Origin: Odiellus spinosus
Lineage: Eukaryota; Arthropoda; Arachnida; Opiliones; Phalangiidae
NCBI GenBank assembly: GCA_963920705.1
Contig: OY987225.1
Coordinates: 17,005,492-17,069,491 of the forward strand
Reading direction: 5' to 3'
DNA: 64,000 nucleotides
Below, in pieces: positions 45,379-57,479 of this stretch. Position 1 is the first letter of the stretch. Every line of letters starts with the position of its first letter. The position numbers were made by a program, and so were the translations under genes. The notes beneath the pieces were generated by a model. It searched no databases and was not told the DNA's origin. It was given only the letters and a program-made list of their open reading frames with translations.

Positions 45379-45625
45379 TGTTGTAGACATTATTAGTTTT
45401 TTGTATCGCGGCTTCTACATTTTTTAACTGTAAGAAAGGGTCATACATTTTTTAGAACTATAATTTTAATCGTATAAATATTAATTGAATAAAAGGGAAA
45501 AGGTCAGTCTAGCATCAGTCACGGAATGTTTACGTTCATACAAATTTTACTTGTTACTCTGTAATAAAGTTTTTATTGATTACTACGTACGACGGTGTTT
45601 TTATCTCGCTTCAAGTTCACGAACA
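45379..45625 (+). repeat. BEL/Pao LTR 3 (247 bp)
   Basis: Same 247-bp length, differing from LTRs 1 and 2 at ACTTGTTACT (C to T) and TATCTCGCTT (T to C). Followed by the ATTTG duplication at 45626-45630 and the resumed satellite. Confidence 0.95.
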
Positions 45626-48600
45626 ATTTGATATTATTTATTTTACAGGGGGTGTATTAGATATTATTTATTTTACAGGGGTTGTATTTGATATCATTTA
45701 TTTTACAGGGGTGTATTTGATATTTATTTTACAGGGGGTGTATTTGATATTATTTATTTTACAGGGGGTGTATTTGATATTATTTATTTTACAGGGTCTG
45801 TATTTGATATTATTCATCTTACAGGGGGTGTATTTGATATTATTAATTTTACAGGGGTGAATTTAATATTATTTATTTTACAGGGGGTGTATTTGATATT
45901 ATTTATTTTACCGGGGGTGTATTTGATATTATTTATTTTACAGGGGGTGTACTTGATATTATTTATTTTACAGGGTCTGTATTTGATATTATTTATTTTA
46001 CAGGGGGTGTATTTGATATTATTAATTTTACAGGGGGTGTATTTGATATTATTTATTTTACAGGGGTGTATTTGATATTATTTATTTTACAGGGGGTGTA
46101 TTTGATATTATTTATTTTACAGGGGGTGTATTTGATATTATTTATTTTACAGGGGGTGTATTAGATATTATTTTACAGGGGGTGTATTAGATATTATTTT
46201 ACAGGGGTTGTATTTGATATTATTTATTTTACAGGGGTGAATTTGATATTAATTATTTTACAGGGGGTGTATTTGATATTTATTTTACAGGGGGTGTATT
46301 TGATATTATTTATTTAACAGGGGGTGTATTTGATATTATTTATTTAACAGGGGGTGTGTTTGATATTATTTATTTTACAGGGGGTGTATTTGATATTTAT
46401 TTTACAGGGGGTGTATTTGATATTATTTATTTTACAGGGGGTGTATTTGATATTATTTATTTTACAGGGTCTGTATTTGATATTATTCATTTTACAGGGG
46501 GTGTATTTGATATTATTAATTTTACAGGGGTGAATTTAATATTATATATTTTACAGGGGGTGTATTTGATATTATTTATTTTACCGGGGGTGTATTTGAT
46601 ATTATTTATTTTACAGGGGGTGTACTTGATATTATTTATTTTACAGGGGGTGTATTTGATATTATTAATTTTACAGGGGGTGTATTTGATATTATTTATT
46701 TTACAGGGGGTGTATTTGATATTATTTATTTTACAGGGGGTGTATTTGATATTATTTATTTTACAGGGGGTGTATTTGATATTATTTATTTTACAGGGGG
46801 TGTATTTGATATTATTTATTTTACAGGGGTGTATTTGATATTATTTATTTTACAGGGGGTGTATTTGATATTATTTATTTTACAGGGGGTGTATTTGATA
46901 TTATTTATTTTACAGGGGGTCTATTTGATATTATTTATTTTACAGGGGGTGTATTAGATATTATTTATTTTACAGGGGGTGTATTTGATATTATTTATTT
47001 TACAGGGGGTGTATTTGATATTATTTATTTTACAGGGGTGTATTTGATATTATTTATTTTACAGGGGTGTATTTGATATTATTTATTTTTCAGGGGTGTA
47101 TTTGATATTATTTTACAGGGGGTGTATTTGATATTATTTATTTTACAGGGGGTGTATTTGATATTATTTATTTTCCAGGGGGTGTATTAGATATTATTTA
47201 TTTTACAGGTGTTGTATTTGATATTATTTATTTTACAGGGGTGAATTTGATATTATTTATTTAACACGGGGTGTGTTTGATATTATTTATTTTACAGGGG
47301 GGTGTATTTGATATTATTCATTTTACAGGGGGTGTATTTGATATTATTCATTTTACAGGGGGTGTATTTGATATTATTAATTTTACAGGGGTGAATTTAA
47401 TATTATTTATTTTACAGGGGGTGTATTTGTTATTATTTATTTTACCGGGGGTGTACTTGATATTATTTATTTTACAGGGTCTGTATTTGATATTATTTAT
47501 TTTACAGGGGGTGTATTTGATATTATTAATTTTACAGGGGGTGTATTTGATATTATTAATTTTACAGGGGGTGTATTTGATATTATTTATTTTCCAGGGG
47601 GTGTATTTGATATTATTTATTTTACAGGGGGTGTATTTGATATTATTTATTTTACAGGGGGTGTATTTGATATTATTTATTTTACGGGGGTGTATTTGAT
47701 ATTATTTATTTTACAGGGGGTGTATTTGATATTATTTATTTTACAGGGGGTGTATTTGATATTATTAATTTTACAGGGGTATATTTGATATTATTTATTT
47801 TACAGGGGGTGTATTTGATATTTATTTTACAGGGGGTGTATTTGATATTATTTATTTTACAGGGGTGTATTTGATATTATTTATTTTACAGGGGTGTATT
47901 TGATATTATTTATTTTACAGGGGTGTATTTGATATTATTTTACAGGGGGTGTATTAGATATTATTTATTTTACAGGGAGTGTATTTGATATTATTTATTT
48001 TCTAGGGGGTGTATTTGATATTATTTATTTTGCAGGGGGTGTATTAGATATTATTTATTTTACAGGTGTTGTATTTGATATTATTTATTTTACAGGGGTG
48101 AATTTGATATTATTTATTTTACAGGGGGTGTATTTGATATTTATTTTACAGGGGGTGTATTTGATATTATTTATTTAACACGGGGTGTGTTTGATATTAT
48201 TTATTTTACTAGGGGGTGTATTTGATATTGTTTATTTTACAGGGTCTGTATTTGATATTATTTATTTTACAGGGGGTGTATTTGATATTATTTATTTTAC
48301 AGGGGGTGTAATTGATATTATTTATTTTACAGGGTTGTATTTGATATTATTTATTTTACAGGGGGTGTATTTGATATTATTTATTTTACAGGGGTGTATT
48401 TGATATTATTTATTTTACAGGGGGTGTATTTGATATTATTTACTTTACAGGGGGTGTATTAGATATTATTTATTTTACAGGGGTTGTATTTGATATTATT
48501 TATTTTACAGGGGTGAATTTGATATTATTTATTTTACAGGGGGTGTATTTGATATTTATTTTACAGGGGGTGTATTTGATATTATTTATTTAACAGGGGG

Positions 48601-50205
48601 TGTGTTTGACATTATTTATTTTACAGGGGGTGTATTTGATATTTATTTTACAGTGGGTGTATTTGATATTATTTATTTTACAGGGTGTGTATTTGATATT
48701 ATTTATTTTACAGGGGGTGAATTTGATATTATTTATTTTACAGGGTGTGTATTTGATATTATTTATTTTACAGGGGTGTATTTGCTATTATTTATTTTAC
48801 AGGGGGTGTGTTTGATATTATTAATTTTACAGGGGTGTATTTGATATTATTTATTTTACAGGAGGTGTATTTGATATTATTTATATTACAGGGTGTGTAT
48901 TTGATGTTATTTATTTTACAGGGGTGTATTTGATGTTATTTATTTTACAGGGGTGTATTTGATATTATTTATTTTACAGGTGGTGTATTTGATATTTATT
49001 TTACAGGGGGTGTATTTGATATTATTTATTTAACAGGGGGTGTGTTTGATATTATTTATTTTACAGGGGGTGTGTTTGATATTTATTTTACAGGGGGTGT
49101 ATTTCATATTATTTATTTTACAGGGTGTGTATTTGATGTTATTTATTTTACAGGGGTGTATTTGATATTATTTATTTTGCAGGGGGTGTGTTTGATATTA
49201 TTTATTTTACAGGGGTGAATTTGATATTATTTATTTTACAGGGTGTGTATTTGATATTATTTATTTTACAGGGGCGTATTTGCTATTATTTATTTTACAG
49301 GGGGTGTAGTTGATATTATTAATTTTACAGGGGTGTTTTTATATTATTTATTTTACAGGGGCTGTATTTGATATTATTTATTTTACAGGGGGTGTAATTG
49401 ATATTATTTATTTTACAGGGGGTGTATTTGATATTATTTATTTTAAGGGGGTGTTTGATATTTATTTATTTTACAGGGGGTGTATTTGATATTATTTATT
49501 TTTCAGGGGGTGTATGTGATATTATTTATTTTTCAATGGGTGTATTTGATGTTATTTATTTTACAGGGGGTGTATTTGATATTATTTATTTTGCAGGGGG
49601 TGTATTTGATATTATTTATTTTACAGGGGGTGTATTTGATATTATTTATTTTACAGGGGGTGTGTTTGATATTATTTATTTTACAGGGGGTGTATGTGAT
49701 ATTATTTATTTTTCAATGGGTGTATTAGATATTATTTATTTTACAGGGAGTGTATTTGATATTATTTATTTTCCAGGGGGTGTATTTGATATTATTTATT
49801 TTACAGGGGGTGTATTAGATATTATTTATTTTACAGGTGTTGTATTTGATATTATTTATTTTACAGGGGTGAATTTGATATTATTTATTTTACAGGGGGT
49901 GTATTTGATATTATTTATTTTACAGGGGGTGTATTTAATATTATTTATTTTACAGGGGATGTATTTGATATTATTTATTTTACAGGGGGTGTATTTGAAA
50001 TTATTTATTTTACAGGGGGTGAATTTGATATTATTTATTTTACAGGGGGTGTATTTGATATTATTTATTTTACAGGGGGTGTATTTGATATTATTTATTT
50101 TACATGGGGTGTATTTGATTTTATTTATTTTACAGGGGGTGTATTTGATATTATTTATTTTACAAGGGGTGTATTTGATATTATTTATTTTACAGGGGGT
50201 GTAAT
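45626..50205 (+). repeat. 30-bp satellite, + orientation, about 154 units
   Basis: Continuation of the array broken by the retrotransposon. Same unit and variants, with shortened units where ATTATTTATTTTACAG loses 4-8 bases, and scattered substitutions. Some higher-order repetition is visible: a series with GTGAATTT, TATTTATTTAACA and GTGTGTTTGAT recurs near 46230-46400, 47230-47290, 48100-48200 and 48510-48610. Confidence 0.97.
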
Positions 50206-50345
50206 ATTTTTTTACAAGGGGTAAAATCTAAAAGAAAATCAACTTTTTTTACAAGGGATATCCCTTGTAAAAAAATCTAAAATAAAATCGATTTTTTTAC
50301 AAGGGTACCCCTTGGAAAAAAATCGAAAATAAATTCGATTTTTTA
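50206..50345. repeat. Linker repeat at the inversion point of the satellite
   Basis: Contains TTTTTTTACAAGGG, ATATCCCTTGTAAAAAAATC and AAGGGTACCCCTTGG, i.e. the palindromic linker. Left of it the satellite runs in + orientation, right of it in - orientation. Confidence 0.9.
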
Positions 50346-51775
50346 CACCCCCTGTAAAATAAATAATATCAAATACACCCCTGTAAAATTAATAATATCA
50401 ATTACACCCCCTGTAAAATAAATAATATCAAATACACCCCCTGTAAAGCAAATATTATCAAATGCATCCCCTGTAAAATAAATATATCATATATACCCCT
50501 GTAAAATAAATAATATCAAATACACCCCCTGTAAAATAAATAATATCAAATACACCCCAGTAAAATAAATAATATCAAATACACCCCTGTAAAATTAATA
50601 ATATCAAATACACCCCCTGTAAAATAAATAATATCAAATACACCCCCTGTAAAATAAATAATATCAAATACACCCCCTGTAAAATAAATAATATCAAATA
50701 CACCCCCTGTAAAATAAATAATATCAAATACACCCCCTATAAAATAAATAATATCAAATACACTCCCTGTAAAATAAATAATGTCAAATACACCTCCTGT
50801 AAAATAAATAATATCAAATACACCCCTGTAAAATTAATAATATCAATTACACCCCCTGTAAAATAAATAATATCAAATACACCCCCTGTAAAGCAAATAT
50901 TATCAAATACACCCCCTGTAAAATAAATAATATCATATACACCCCCTGTAAAATAAATAATATCAAATACACCCCTGTAAAATTAATATCAAATACACCA
51001 ATGTAAAATAAATAATTTCAAATACACCCCCTGTAAAATAAATAATATCAAATACACCCCCTGTAAAATAAATAATATCAAATACAACCATTGTAAAATA
51101 AATAATATCAAATACACCCCTGTAAAATTAATAATATCAAATACACCAATGTAAAATAAATAATTTCAAATACACCCCCGGTAAAATAAATGTCAAATAC
51201 ACCCCATGTAAAATAAATAATATCAAATACACGCCTGTAAAATTAACAATATCAAATACACCCCCTGTAAAATAAATAATATGAAATACACCCCTGTAAA
51301 GTAAATAATATCAAATACAGCCATTGTAAAATAAATAATATGAAATACACCCCCTGTAAAATAAATAATATCAAATACACGCCTGTAAAATTAACAATAT
51401 CAAATACACCCCCTGTAAAATAAATAATATCAAATACACCCCTGTAAAGTAAATAATATCAAATACACCCCCTGTAAAATAAATAATATCAAATACACCC
51501 CTGTAAAATTAATAATATCAAATACACCCCTGTAAAATTAATATCAAATACACCAATGTAAAATAAATAATTTCAAATACACCCCCTGTAAAATAAATAA
51601 TATCAAATACACCCCTGTAAAGTAAATAATATCAAATACACCCCCTGTAAAATAAATAATATCAAATACAACCATTGTAAAATAAATAATATGAAATACA
51701 CCCCCTGTAAAATAAATAATATCAAATTCACTCCCTGTAAAATAAATAATATCAAATAAACCCCTGTAAAATTAA
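50346..51775 (-). repeat. 30-bp satellite, - orientation
   Basis: Reverse complement of the same unit (CCCCCTGTAAAATAAATAAT, ATCAAATACA). More degenerate than the left half, with variants such as CCAATGTAAAAT and GCCTGTAAAATTAACAAT and visible higher-order repetition (50800-51000, 51230-51700). Confidence 0.95.
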
Positions 51776-52643
51776 GGTACTACCCCGATTCGCCCAAAAC
51801 ATTTGGCCCAATTCCCATTTCGCCCAATCTCGATTGGCCCAAACTCAATTGGCCCAAACTCAATTGGCCCAATCCCAACTGGCCCAATTCCCAATCAGCC
51901 CAATTTATTAGGCCCAATCCTATTTCGTCCAATCCCATTTCCCCTAATTCCCAATTCGCATAATTCCATTTTTGCCAAATTCTTATTTCGCCCAATCCAC
52001 ACCCAAGGCATATGCGAACAAAATCCTCTTGATCGGTTCCTTCGTCCTGTTTAATTATTTCTACACGCACTTCTTGATGTAACTAAACAATTTACTTTAT
52101 TAATTTTGGTAACCTAATTCAACCCAACCTACCTTAACCCAACCAACCCTAACCCAACAGAAGCTATAGAACAATTTTCTTTATTAGTTTTGGTAACCTA
52201 ACCTAACCTAACCCAAGCCAACCTAACCCAACCCAATCTTAAGAACTATTTTCTTTATTAATTTTGGTAACCTAACCCAACCCAATACAATCTATCTTAA
52301 CCCAACATAATCTACCTTAACCTAACCTAACCTAACCCAGCCTAACCCAACCCAATCTAAAGAACAATTTACTTTATTAGTTTTGGTAACCTAACCTAAC
52401 AATTTTAGGCGAAAAGGAATTTTAGGTTGAGCGAAATGGGAATAGATAATTCTTTATTAACTGATAAACCGATTAGGCGAAGTGGGATTGGGCGAATTGG
52501 GACAAGGAAATTTTGGTTTGGGTGAATTGGGAATCGATAATTTTGGGCCAAATGATAATACGTTTGGGTGAATTAAGATTGGGCGAAATGGGAATAGATA
52601 ATTTTGGGCCAAATATTTGGGCGAAATGGGAACAAACCAAAAT
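51776..52643. mobile_element. Microrepeat-armed foldback cassette A (GCCCAATT type)
   Basis: Left arm (about 51785-51995) is an array of units of 13-16 bp such as TTGGCCCAAACTCAA and TTCGCCCAATCCCAT; right arm (about 52430-52640) is the inverted type, GGGCGAATTGGGA and GGGCCAAATGATAA. The interior (52070-52405) is about four copies of an 80-110 bp unit made of CTTTATTARTTTTGGTAACC plus CCTAA/CCCAA runs. Satellite flanks both sides in the same orientation, consistent with insertion into it. Confidence 0.7.
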
Positions 52644-52980
52644 GGATAATATCAAATACACCCCTGTAAAATAAATAATATCAAATACACCCCCTGTAAA
52701 ATAAATAATATCAAATACACCCCCTGTAAAATAAATAATATCAAATACACCCCCTGTAAAATAAATAATATCAAATATACCCCCTGTAAAATAAATAATA
52801 TCAAATACACCCCCTGTAAAATATATAATATAAAATACACCCCCTGTAAAATAAATAATATCAAATACACCCCCTGTAAAATAAATAATATCAAATACAC
52901 CCCCTGTAAAATAAATAATATCAAATACACCCCCTGTAAAATAAATAATATCAAATACACCCCCTGTAAAATAAATAATA
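52644..52980 (-). repeat. 30-bp satellite, - orientation, about 11 units
   Basis: Regular 30-bp units between cassette A and the next linker; very uniform. Confidence 0.96.
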
Positions 52981-53140
52981 AGGGGTACCCCTTGTAAAAA
53001 AATCTAAAATAAAATCGATCTTTTTACAAGGGGACCCCTTGTAAATAAATCTAAAATAAAATTAATTTGTTTTACAAGGGGTACCCCCTGAAAAAAATCG
53101 AAAATAAAGTCGATTTTTTACAAGGGGTACCCCCTGTAAA
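52981..53140. repeat. Linker repeat (GGGGTACCCC type)
   Basis: AAGGGGTACCCCTTGTAAAA, then AAATCTAAAATAAAATCGAT and CTTTTTACAAGGGG, repeated about 2.5 times with a unit of about 60 bp. A nearly identical block occurs at 53511-53680, so the satellite-plus-linker module is itself duplicated. Confidence 0.88.
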
Positions 53141-53510
53141 ACAAATAATATCAAATACACCCCCTGTAAAATAAATAATATCAAATACACCCCCTGTAAA
53201 ATAAATAATATCAAATACACCCCCTGTAAAATAAATAATATCAAATACACCCCCTGTAAAATAAATAATATCAAATACACCCCCTGTAAAATAAAAAAGA
53301 TCAAATACAGCCCCTGTAAAATAAATAATATCAAATACACCCCCTGTAAAATAAATAATATCAAATATACCACCTGTAAAATAAATAATATCAAATACAC
53401 CCCCTGTAAAATACATAATATAAAATACACCCCCTGTAAAATAACTAATATCAAATACACCCCCTGTAAAATAAATAATATCAAATACACCCCCTGTAAA
53501 ATAAATAATA
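53141..53510 (-). repeat. 30-bp satellite, - orientation, about 12 units
   Basis: Regular units, a few with substitutions (AAAAAAGATC, ACTAATATC). It ends in the same AATAATAAGGGGTACCCC junction as the array that ends at 52980. Confidence 0.96.
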
Positions 53511-53685
53511 AGGGGTACCCCTTGTAAAAAAATCTAAAATAAAATCGATCTTTTTACAAGGGGACCCCTTGTAAATAAATCTAAAATAAAATGAATTGGT
53601 TTTACAAGGGGACCCCTTGTAAATAAATCTAAAATAAAATTAATTGGTTTTACAAGGGGTACCCCCTGTAAAACAAATAATCTCA
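53511..53685. repeat. Linker repeat (GGGGTACCCC type), second block
   Basis: About three 55-60 bp linker units, nearly identical to 52981-53140. Confidence 0.88.
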
Positions 53686-54266
53686 AAGACTTAGGTTCAT
53701 TTGCTCGACTTCAAATTGATCGACAAGGAGTCCGTTTGATCGACTACCGTTTGATCGACTCCCATTTGATCGACTCCCATTTGATCGACAAGCCATTCCA
53801 ATTGATCGACAGCCCAGTTTTTTAGCGAGTAACGAGTATAGGTCAGTTTTTTTGCAAGAAACTATTAAAGGTTAAATTATGGTATATAAATAAGAACTAA
53901 TTCAAATAATAATTATTCCGTGAAAATGGGGTCAGAGTACTCGTTTGTTAGGTTAGGTTAGGTTAGGTTTGGGTTAGGTTAGGTTGGTTAATCTATTTAT
54001 AATCGTTATTACGAAGTTGACCAATTGGGAAACGATCAAATGCACCCTTTGTTGTTGGTAATTTGGGATTAGGCATCAATCATTTTATCCCTTTGTCGAT
54101 CATTTGGGAGTCGATCAAGTGGACCCTTTGTCGATCATTTGGGAGTCGATCAAGTGGACCTCTTGTCGATCATTTGGGAGTCGATCAATTGTGAGTCGAT
54201 CATTTGGGTGTCGATCAAGTGGACCTCTTGTCGATCATTTGGGAGTCGATCAAGTGGACCCAAATC
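53686..54266. mobile_element. Microrepeat-armed foldback cassette B (GATCGAC type)
   Basis: Left arm (53700-53812) repeats TTTGATCGACTCCCA-like units; right arm (54080-54262) repeats the inverted GTCGATCATTTGGGA and GTCGATCAAGTGGAC. Between them is AT-rich sequence plus a TTAGG-type run at 53947-53990. No coding capacity. Same design as cassettes A, C and D. Confidence 0.7.
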
Positions 54267-54321
54267 ATATCAAATACACCCCCTGTAAAATAAATAATAT
54301 CAAATACACCCCCTGTAAAAT
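54267..54321 (-). repeat. 30-bp satellite, two units between cassettes
   Basis: Just under two units, ATCAAATACACCCCCTGTAA type, separating cassettes B and C. Confidence 0.93.
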
Positions 54322-55272
54322 CGGAACCGGACAATTGGGCGCCAACATTTGGGCGCTGGACATTTGGGCGCCGGACATTTGGGCGCCGCCACTTGGGCGC
54401 CGAACATTTGGACGCCTGGACATTTGGACGCCAAGCCATTTGGGCGCCGGGACATTTGGACGCCGTGCCATTTGGGCGCCAGGACATTTGGACGCCGTGC
54501 CATTTGGGCGCCGGGACATTTAGACGGCGAGCCATTTGGGCGCTGGGACATTTGGGCGCCTGGACATTTAGGCGCCGGGACATTTGAGCCACATTTTAGG
54601 TTAGGCTAAGCAATGATTATAACCACTGAGCAGGTTTTTCTTTCGAATGGGATTAAGCAGGATATTTCAATTAGATTAAACCGGTTCAAACCGCCTTTCT
54701 TGTAACCTTTTAGGTAAGGTTAGGTTAGATAATTACACAAACTAGCCCGTTCATCCAACTAGATAATATCTTCGGCTAGCCCGTTCGTCTTGTAATATTT
54801 TAGGTTAGGTTAGGTTAGATAATTATACGAACTAGCCCGTTCATCCAACTAGGTAATATCTTCGGCTAGCCCGTTCGTCTTGTAATATTTTAGGTTAGGT
54901 TGGCGTAAAGCGCACTAGGCGGCACTCAGCGGAGCCTGACCATGTGTAGGGAGGGCGCCGTTCAGCGCTCGGGTAAGGATACTATACGATCGGGTGCCTA
55001 AATGTCGTTCACGTTTTTCCGACTATTGCGCCCAAATGTCTCGGCGCCCAAATGTCTCGGCGGCCAAATGTCTCGTCACCCAAATGTCTCGGCGCCCAAA
55101 TGTCTCGGCGCCCAAATGTCTCGGCGCCCAAATGCCTCGGCGCCCAAATGTCTCGGCGCCCAAATGTCTCGGCGCCCAATTGTCCCGGCGCCCAAATGTC
55201 TCGGCGCCCAATTGTCCCGGCGCCCAATTGTCCCGGCGCCCAAGTGGCGGCGCCCAAATGTCGCGGATCGCT
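54322..55272. mobile_element. Microrepeat-armed foldback cassette C (GGCGCC type)
   Basis: Left arm (54325-54595) is about 17 units of 15-16 bp, consensus GGACATTTGGGCGCC; right arm (55025-55262) is about 16 inverted units, GGCGCCCAAATGTCT. The interior (54596-55020) contains two copies of a segment of about 100 bp with TAGGTTAGGTTAGATAATTA, CTAGCCCGTTCATCCAACTA and CTTCGGCTAGCCCGTTCGTC. Open frames with PKCLGAQMSRRPN-like repeats come from the arrays and are not genes. Confidence 0.75.
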
Positions 55273-55462
55273 ATAAATAAATAATATCAAATACACCCCC
55301 TGTAAAATAAATTATATCAAATACACCCCCTGTAAAATAAATTATATCAAATACACCCCTTGTAAAATAAATTATATCAAATACACCCCCTGTAAAATAA
55401 ATAATATCAAATACACCCCCTGTAAAATAAATAATATCAAATACACCCCCTGTAAAATAAAT
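55273..55462 (-). repeat. 30-bp satellite, - orientation, about 6 units
   Basis: Units with AAATTATATC variants. Ends exactly at the start of the perfect inverted repeat. Confidence 0.95.
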
Positions 55463-55974
55463 AATTATACAAAAAAGAGGTTGCTTCGCACCCTTAAAAA
55501 AAACTCTTTATCTAACTCGAATCAAACCCGTGAAGGGACAGAAATTATTTGTTAGAGAAAGAGCAATTTCATATCTTTAAAATTATAGTTAGTAGGTTTA
55601 GTCTACTACTTCAAAGATTTTATTACTATTATATATTTTCCAAAAAACGGATAAAGACGACCTAGGACTAATGATAAATATACATATACATTAAAGGAAC
55701 TCCATCTTTAGCTAATTTTATTAGTGATACTGATAGAATTTAAAATTAACATCAATGGGAGAGGAAGTTTAACTAGGTCGTCTTTATCCGTTTTTTGGAA
55801 AATATATAATAGTAATAAAATCTTTGAAGTAGTAGACTAAACCTACTAACTATAATTTTAAAGATATGAAATTGCTCTTTCTCTAACAAATAATTTCTGT
55901 CCCTTCACGGGTTTGATTCGAGTTAGATAAAGAGTTTTTTTTAAGGGTGCGAAGCAACCTCTTTTTTGTATAAT
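55463..55974. mobile_element. Perfect 202-bp inverted repeat (hairpin element)
   Basis: Left arm 55463-55664 and right arm 55773-55974 appear exactly reverse complementary over 202 bp, with a 108-bp spacer. Outer ends are ATTATACAAAAAAGAGGTTG and its complement. No coding capacity. Perfect arms imply a very young element, recent gene conversion between arms, or an assembly fold-back artefact. Confidence 0.93.
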
Positions 55975-56099
55975 TTCTGTCCTTTTTTCACCAAAAATAT
56001 ACACCTTTTCCACATTTCACTATTTTGCTTTATAGGTTTATTGAACCTTAATTCTTACTATTTAAAGCTGAATAAAAATTAAAGCGTTTAATTGAGGCT

Positions 56100-56610
56100 T
56101 CAATCTATTCGTAATTGAAACCCTGGTACAAATCTCGAAAGGCAGAGATTAACTAACCTAACCTTACCTAAGCTGTAAAACAGGGATGGGCTAGTTCAAT
56201 TGATTAACTAACCTAAACTAATCTTACCTAAAATACTACAAGATGAACGGGTTAGCCCGAGTTATAGGGATTACCTAGTTGGAGGGATGGGTTTTTCCAG
56301 GGTTTAATTAACCTAATTTAACCTTAAAGATTACTTGATGGAATGGGTAACCCGAGGGATTAACTAGTTGGAACGATGGGCTAATTCGAGGAATTAACTA
56401 ACCTAACCTAGCCTTACCTAAAATAATACAAATAGCCCGAGCTAAGGATTAACTAGTTGGAGGGATTGGCTAATTAGAGGGATTAACTAACCTAACCTCA
56501 CCTTAAAGATTACCAGATGGACGGGGGAGGTCGAGGGATTAACTAACCTAGCCTTACCTAAAATATTACAAGAGGGACGGGCTAGACCGAGCTAGAGATT
56601 AAATTTATAA
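56100..56610 (-). repeat. Degenerate 100-bp-type repeats related to the cassette C interior
   Basis: Four to five loose units with TTAACTAACCTAACC, TTACCTAAAATANTACAAG, GGACGGGCTAG and GGATTAACTAGTTGGA. These are reverse complements of the TAGGTTAGGTTAGATAAT and CTAGCCCGTTCATC modules inside cassette C. Confidence 0.7.
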
Positions 56611-56794
56611 TATTGAATCGCATCGACAAAAAATGAGCATGGAAAGCGAAACAATTCTTTAAAGCAAGAGAACATAATTCAGGAGACCAGAAGTATGTGG
56701 CCGTTTATTTAACTCGCCGACATCAATTTCCGTTTCGTACATCCTATTTAACATTCTAAATCTTTATTTTTTATTATACTTAAGTTAGACGTGC

Positions 56795-57000
56795 TTTAGA
56801 TACAGACTTCAATAATTGTCCAACTACTTAATAGCAACGTTATTACGTAGTAGTAATGACGAAGCTATTGGATCTAAAGCACATCCTAGTCGCAAAACTC
56901 AAGTATTTTACAAAATAGAGTAGAGATTGAGAACGTTAAACTATAAATTTCATGTGTAATCGAGCACTTGGCAGGATATGAAGTCCAACTCAAGTGATAT
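56795..57000 (-). repeat. Dispersed repeat family E, inverted copy
   Basis: Reverse-complement match to 26375-26560 (landmarks AAAGCACATCCTAGTCGC, AATCGAGCACTTGG). The stretch from 57001 to 57480 shows nothing recognisable. Confidence 0.6.
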
Positions 57001-57479
57001 TTAATCCCTAGAACTCTCATTGTGAAATGTTTTTACAGTGACTAAATATATTAAATTGGCCACATTTCTAGGTAATGCGATTTACATTCAATCGCCTCGC
57101 TTTATTCGAGTACTCTACCCAAAAGATCGTGAGAAATAGGTCTCTTATCACCGAAATATAGGTGAGAAACGATTGCCTAAACAATCAAGGACGTCACCAT
57201 TGCACAAACGAGAGGGTTCGCCACAATTTTATACGCTAAGTTAAACCACCCATTGGTACGGTGCATCTGTGAGTATTGAATCTGCAAATCTCGTTTATAT
57301 AGGCCGAGAAGAGATGTATTATTAAAGTTAAAAAATCAAATGATAAGAAAATCATGCCAACTTTTTAATTAGGGTGAATATAATGGGATACTCATGATAT
57401 GACATAATAGTCAAAATTAGACGGCTGAAGAGGGCTACCCTAGTAAAAGAACCCAATAAATGCAATTTTCCGTTAACGA

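Larger units (their letters stand above)
37332..45625 (+). mobile_element. BEL/Pao LTR retrotransposon, tandem (three LTRs)
   Basis: Layout: LTR, PBS, gag, pol, PPT, LTR, PBS, gag, deleted pol, PPT, LTR. Only the outermost LTRs are flanked by the ATTTG duplication, so the structure behaves as one insertion or arose later by recombination between LTRs. The first unit is full length; the second lacks about 2.9 kb of pol. BEL/Pao assignment rests on the gag DUF1759-type region, the order protease-RT-RNaseH-integrase, and the DUF5641-type C-terminus. Confidence 0.95.

Noticed and set aside
35337-50204. Many open frames encoding YLILFILQGV or FDIIYFTGGV repeats, resembling membrane proteins
   Set aside because: Produced by the 30-bp satellite; frames break at every 29-bp unit and no non-repeat coding sequence is attached.
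52080-52405. Telomere or telomere-fusion site
   Set aside because: CCTAA runs are short, interspersed with CCCAA and repeated as part of an 80-110 bp unit inside a foldback cassette, not a long uniform (TTAGG)n tract.
54104-55296. Repeat proteins such as PKCLGAQMSRRPN on both strands
   Set aside because: Translations of the 15-bp arms of cassette C.
55463-55974. Pre-microRNA hairpin
   Set aside because: Arms of 202 bp with perfect pairing are far longer and more perfect than a typical insect pre-miRNA; a transposon-like inverted repeat fits better.
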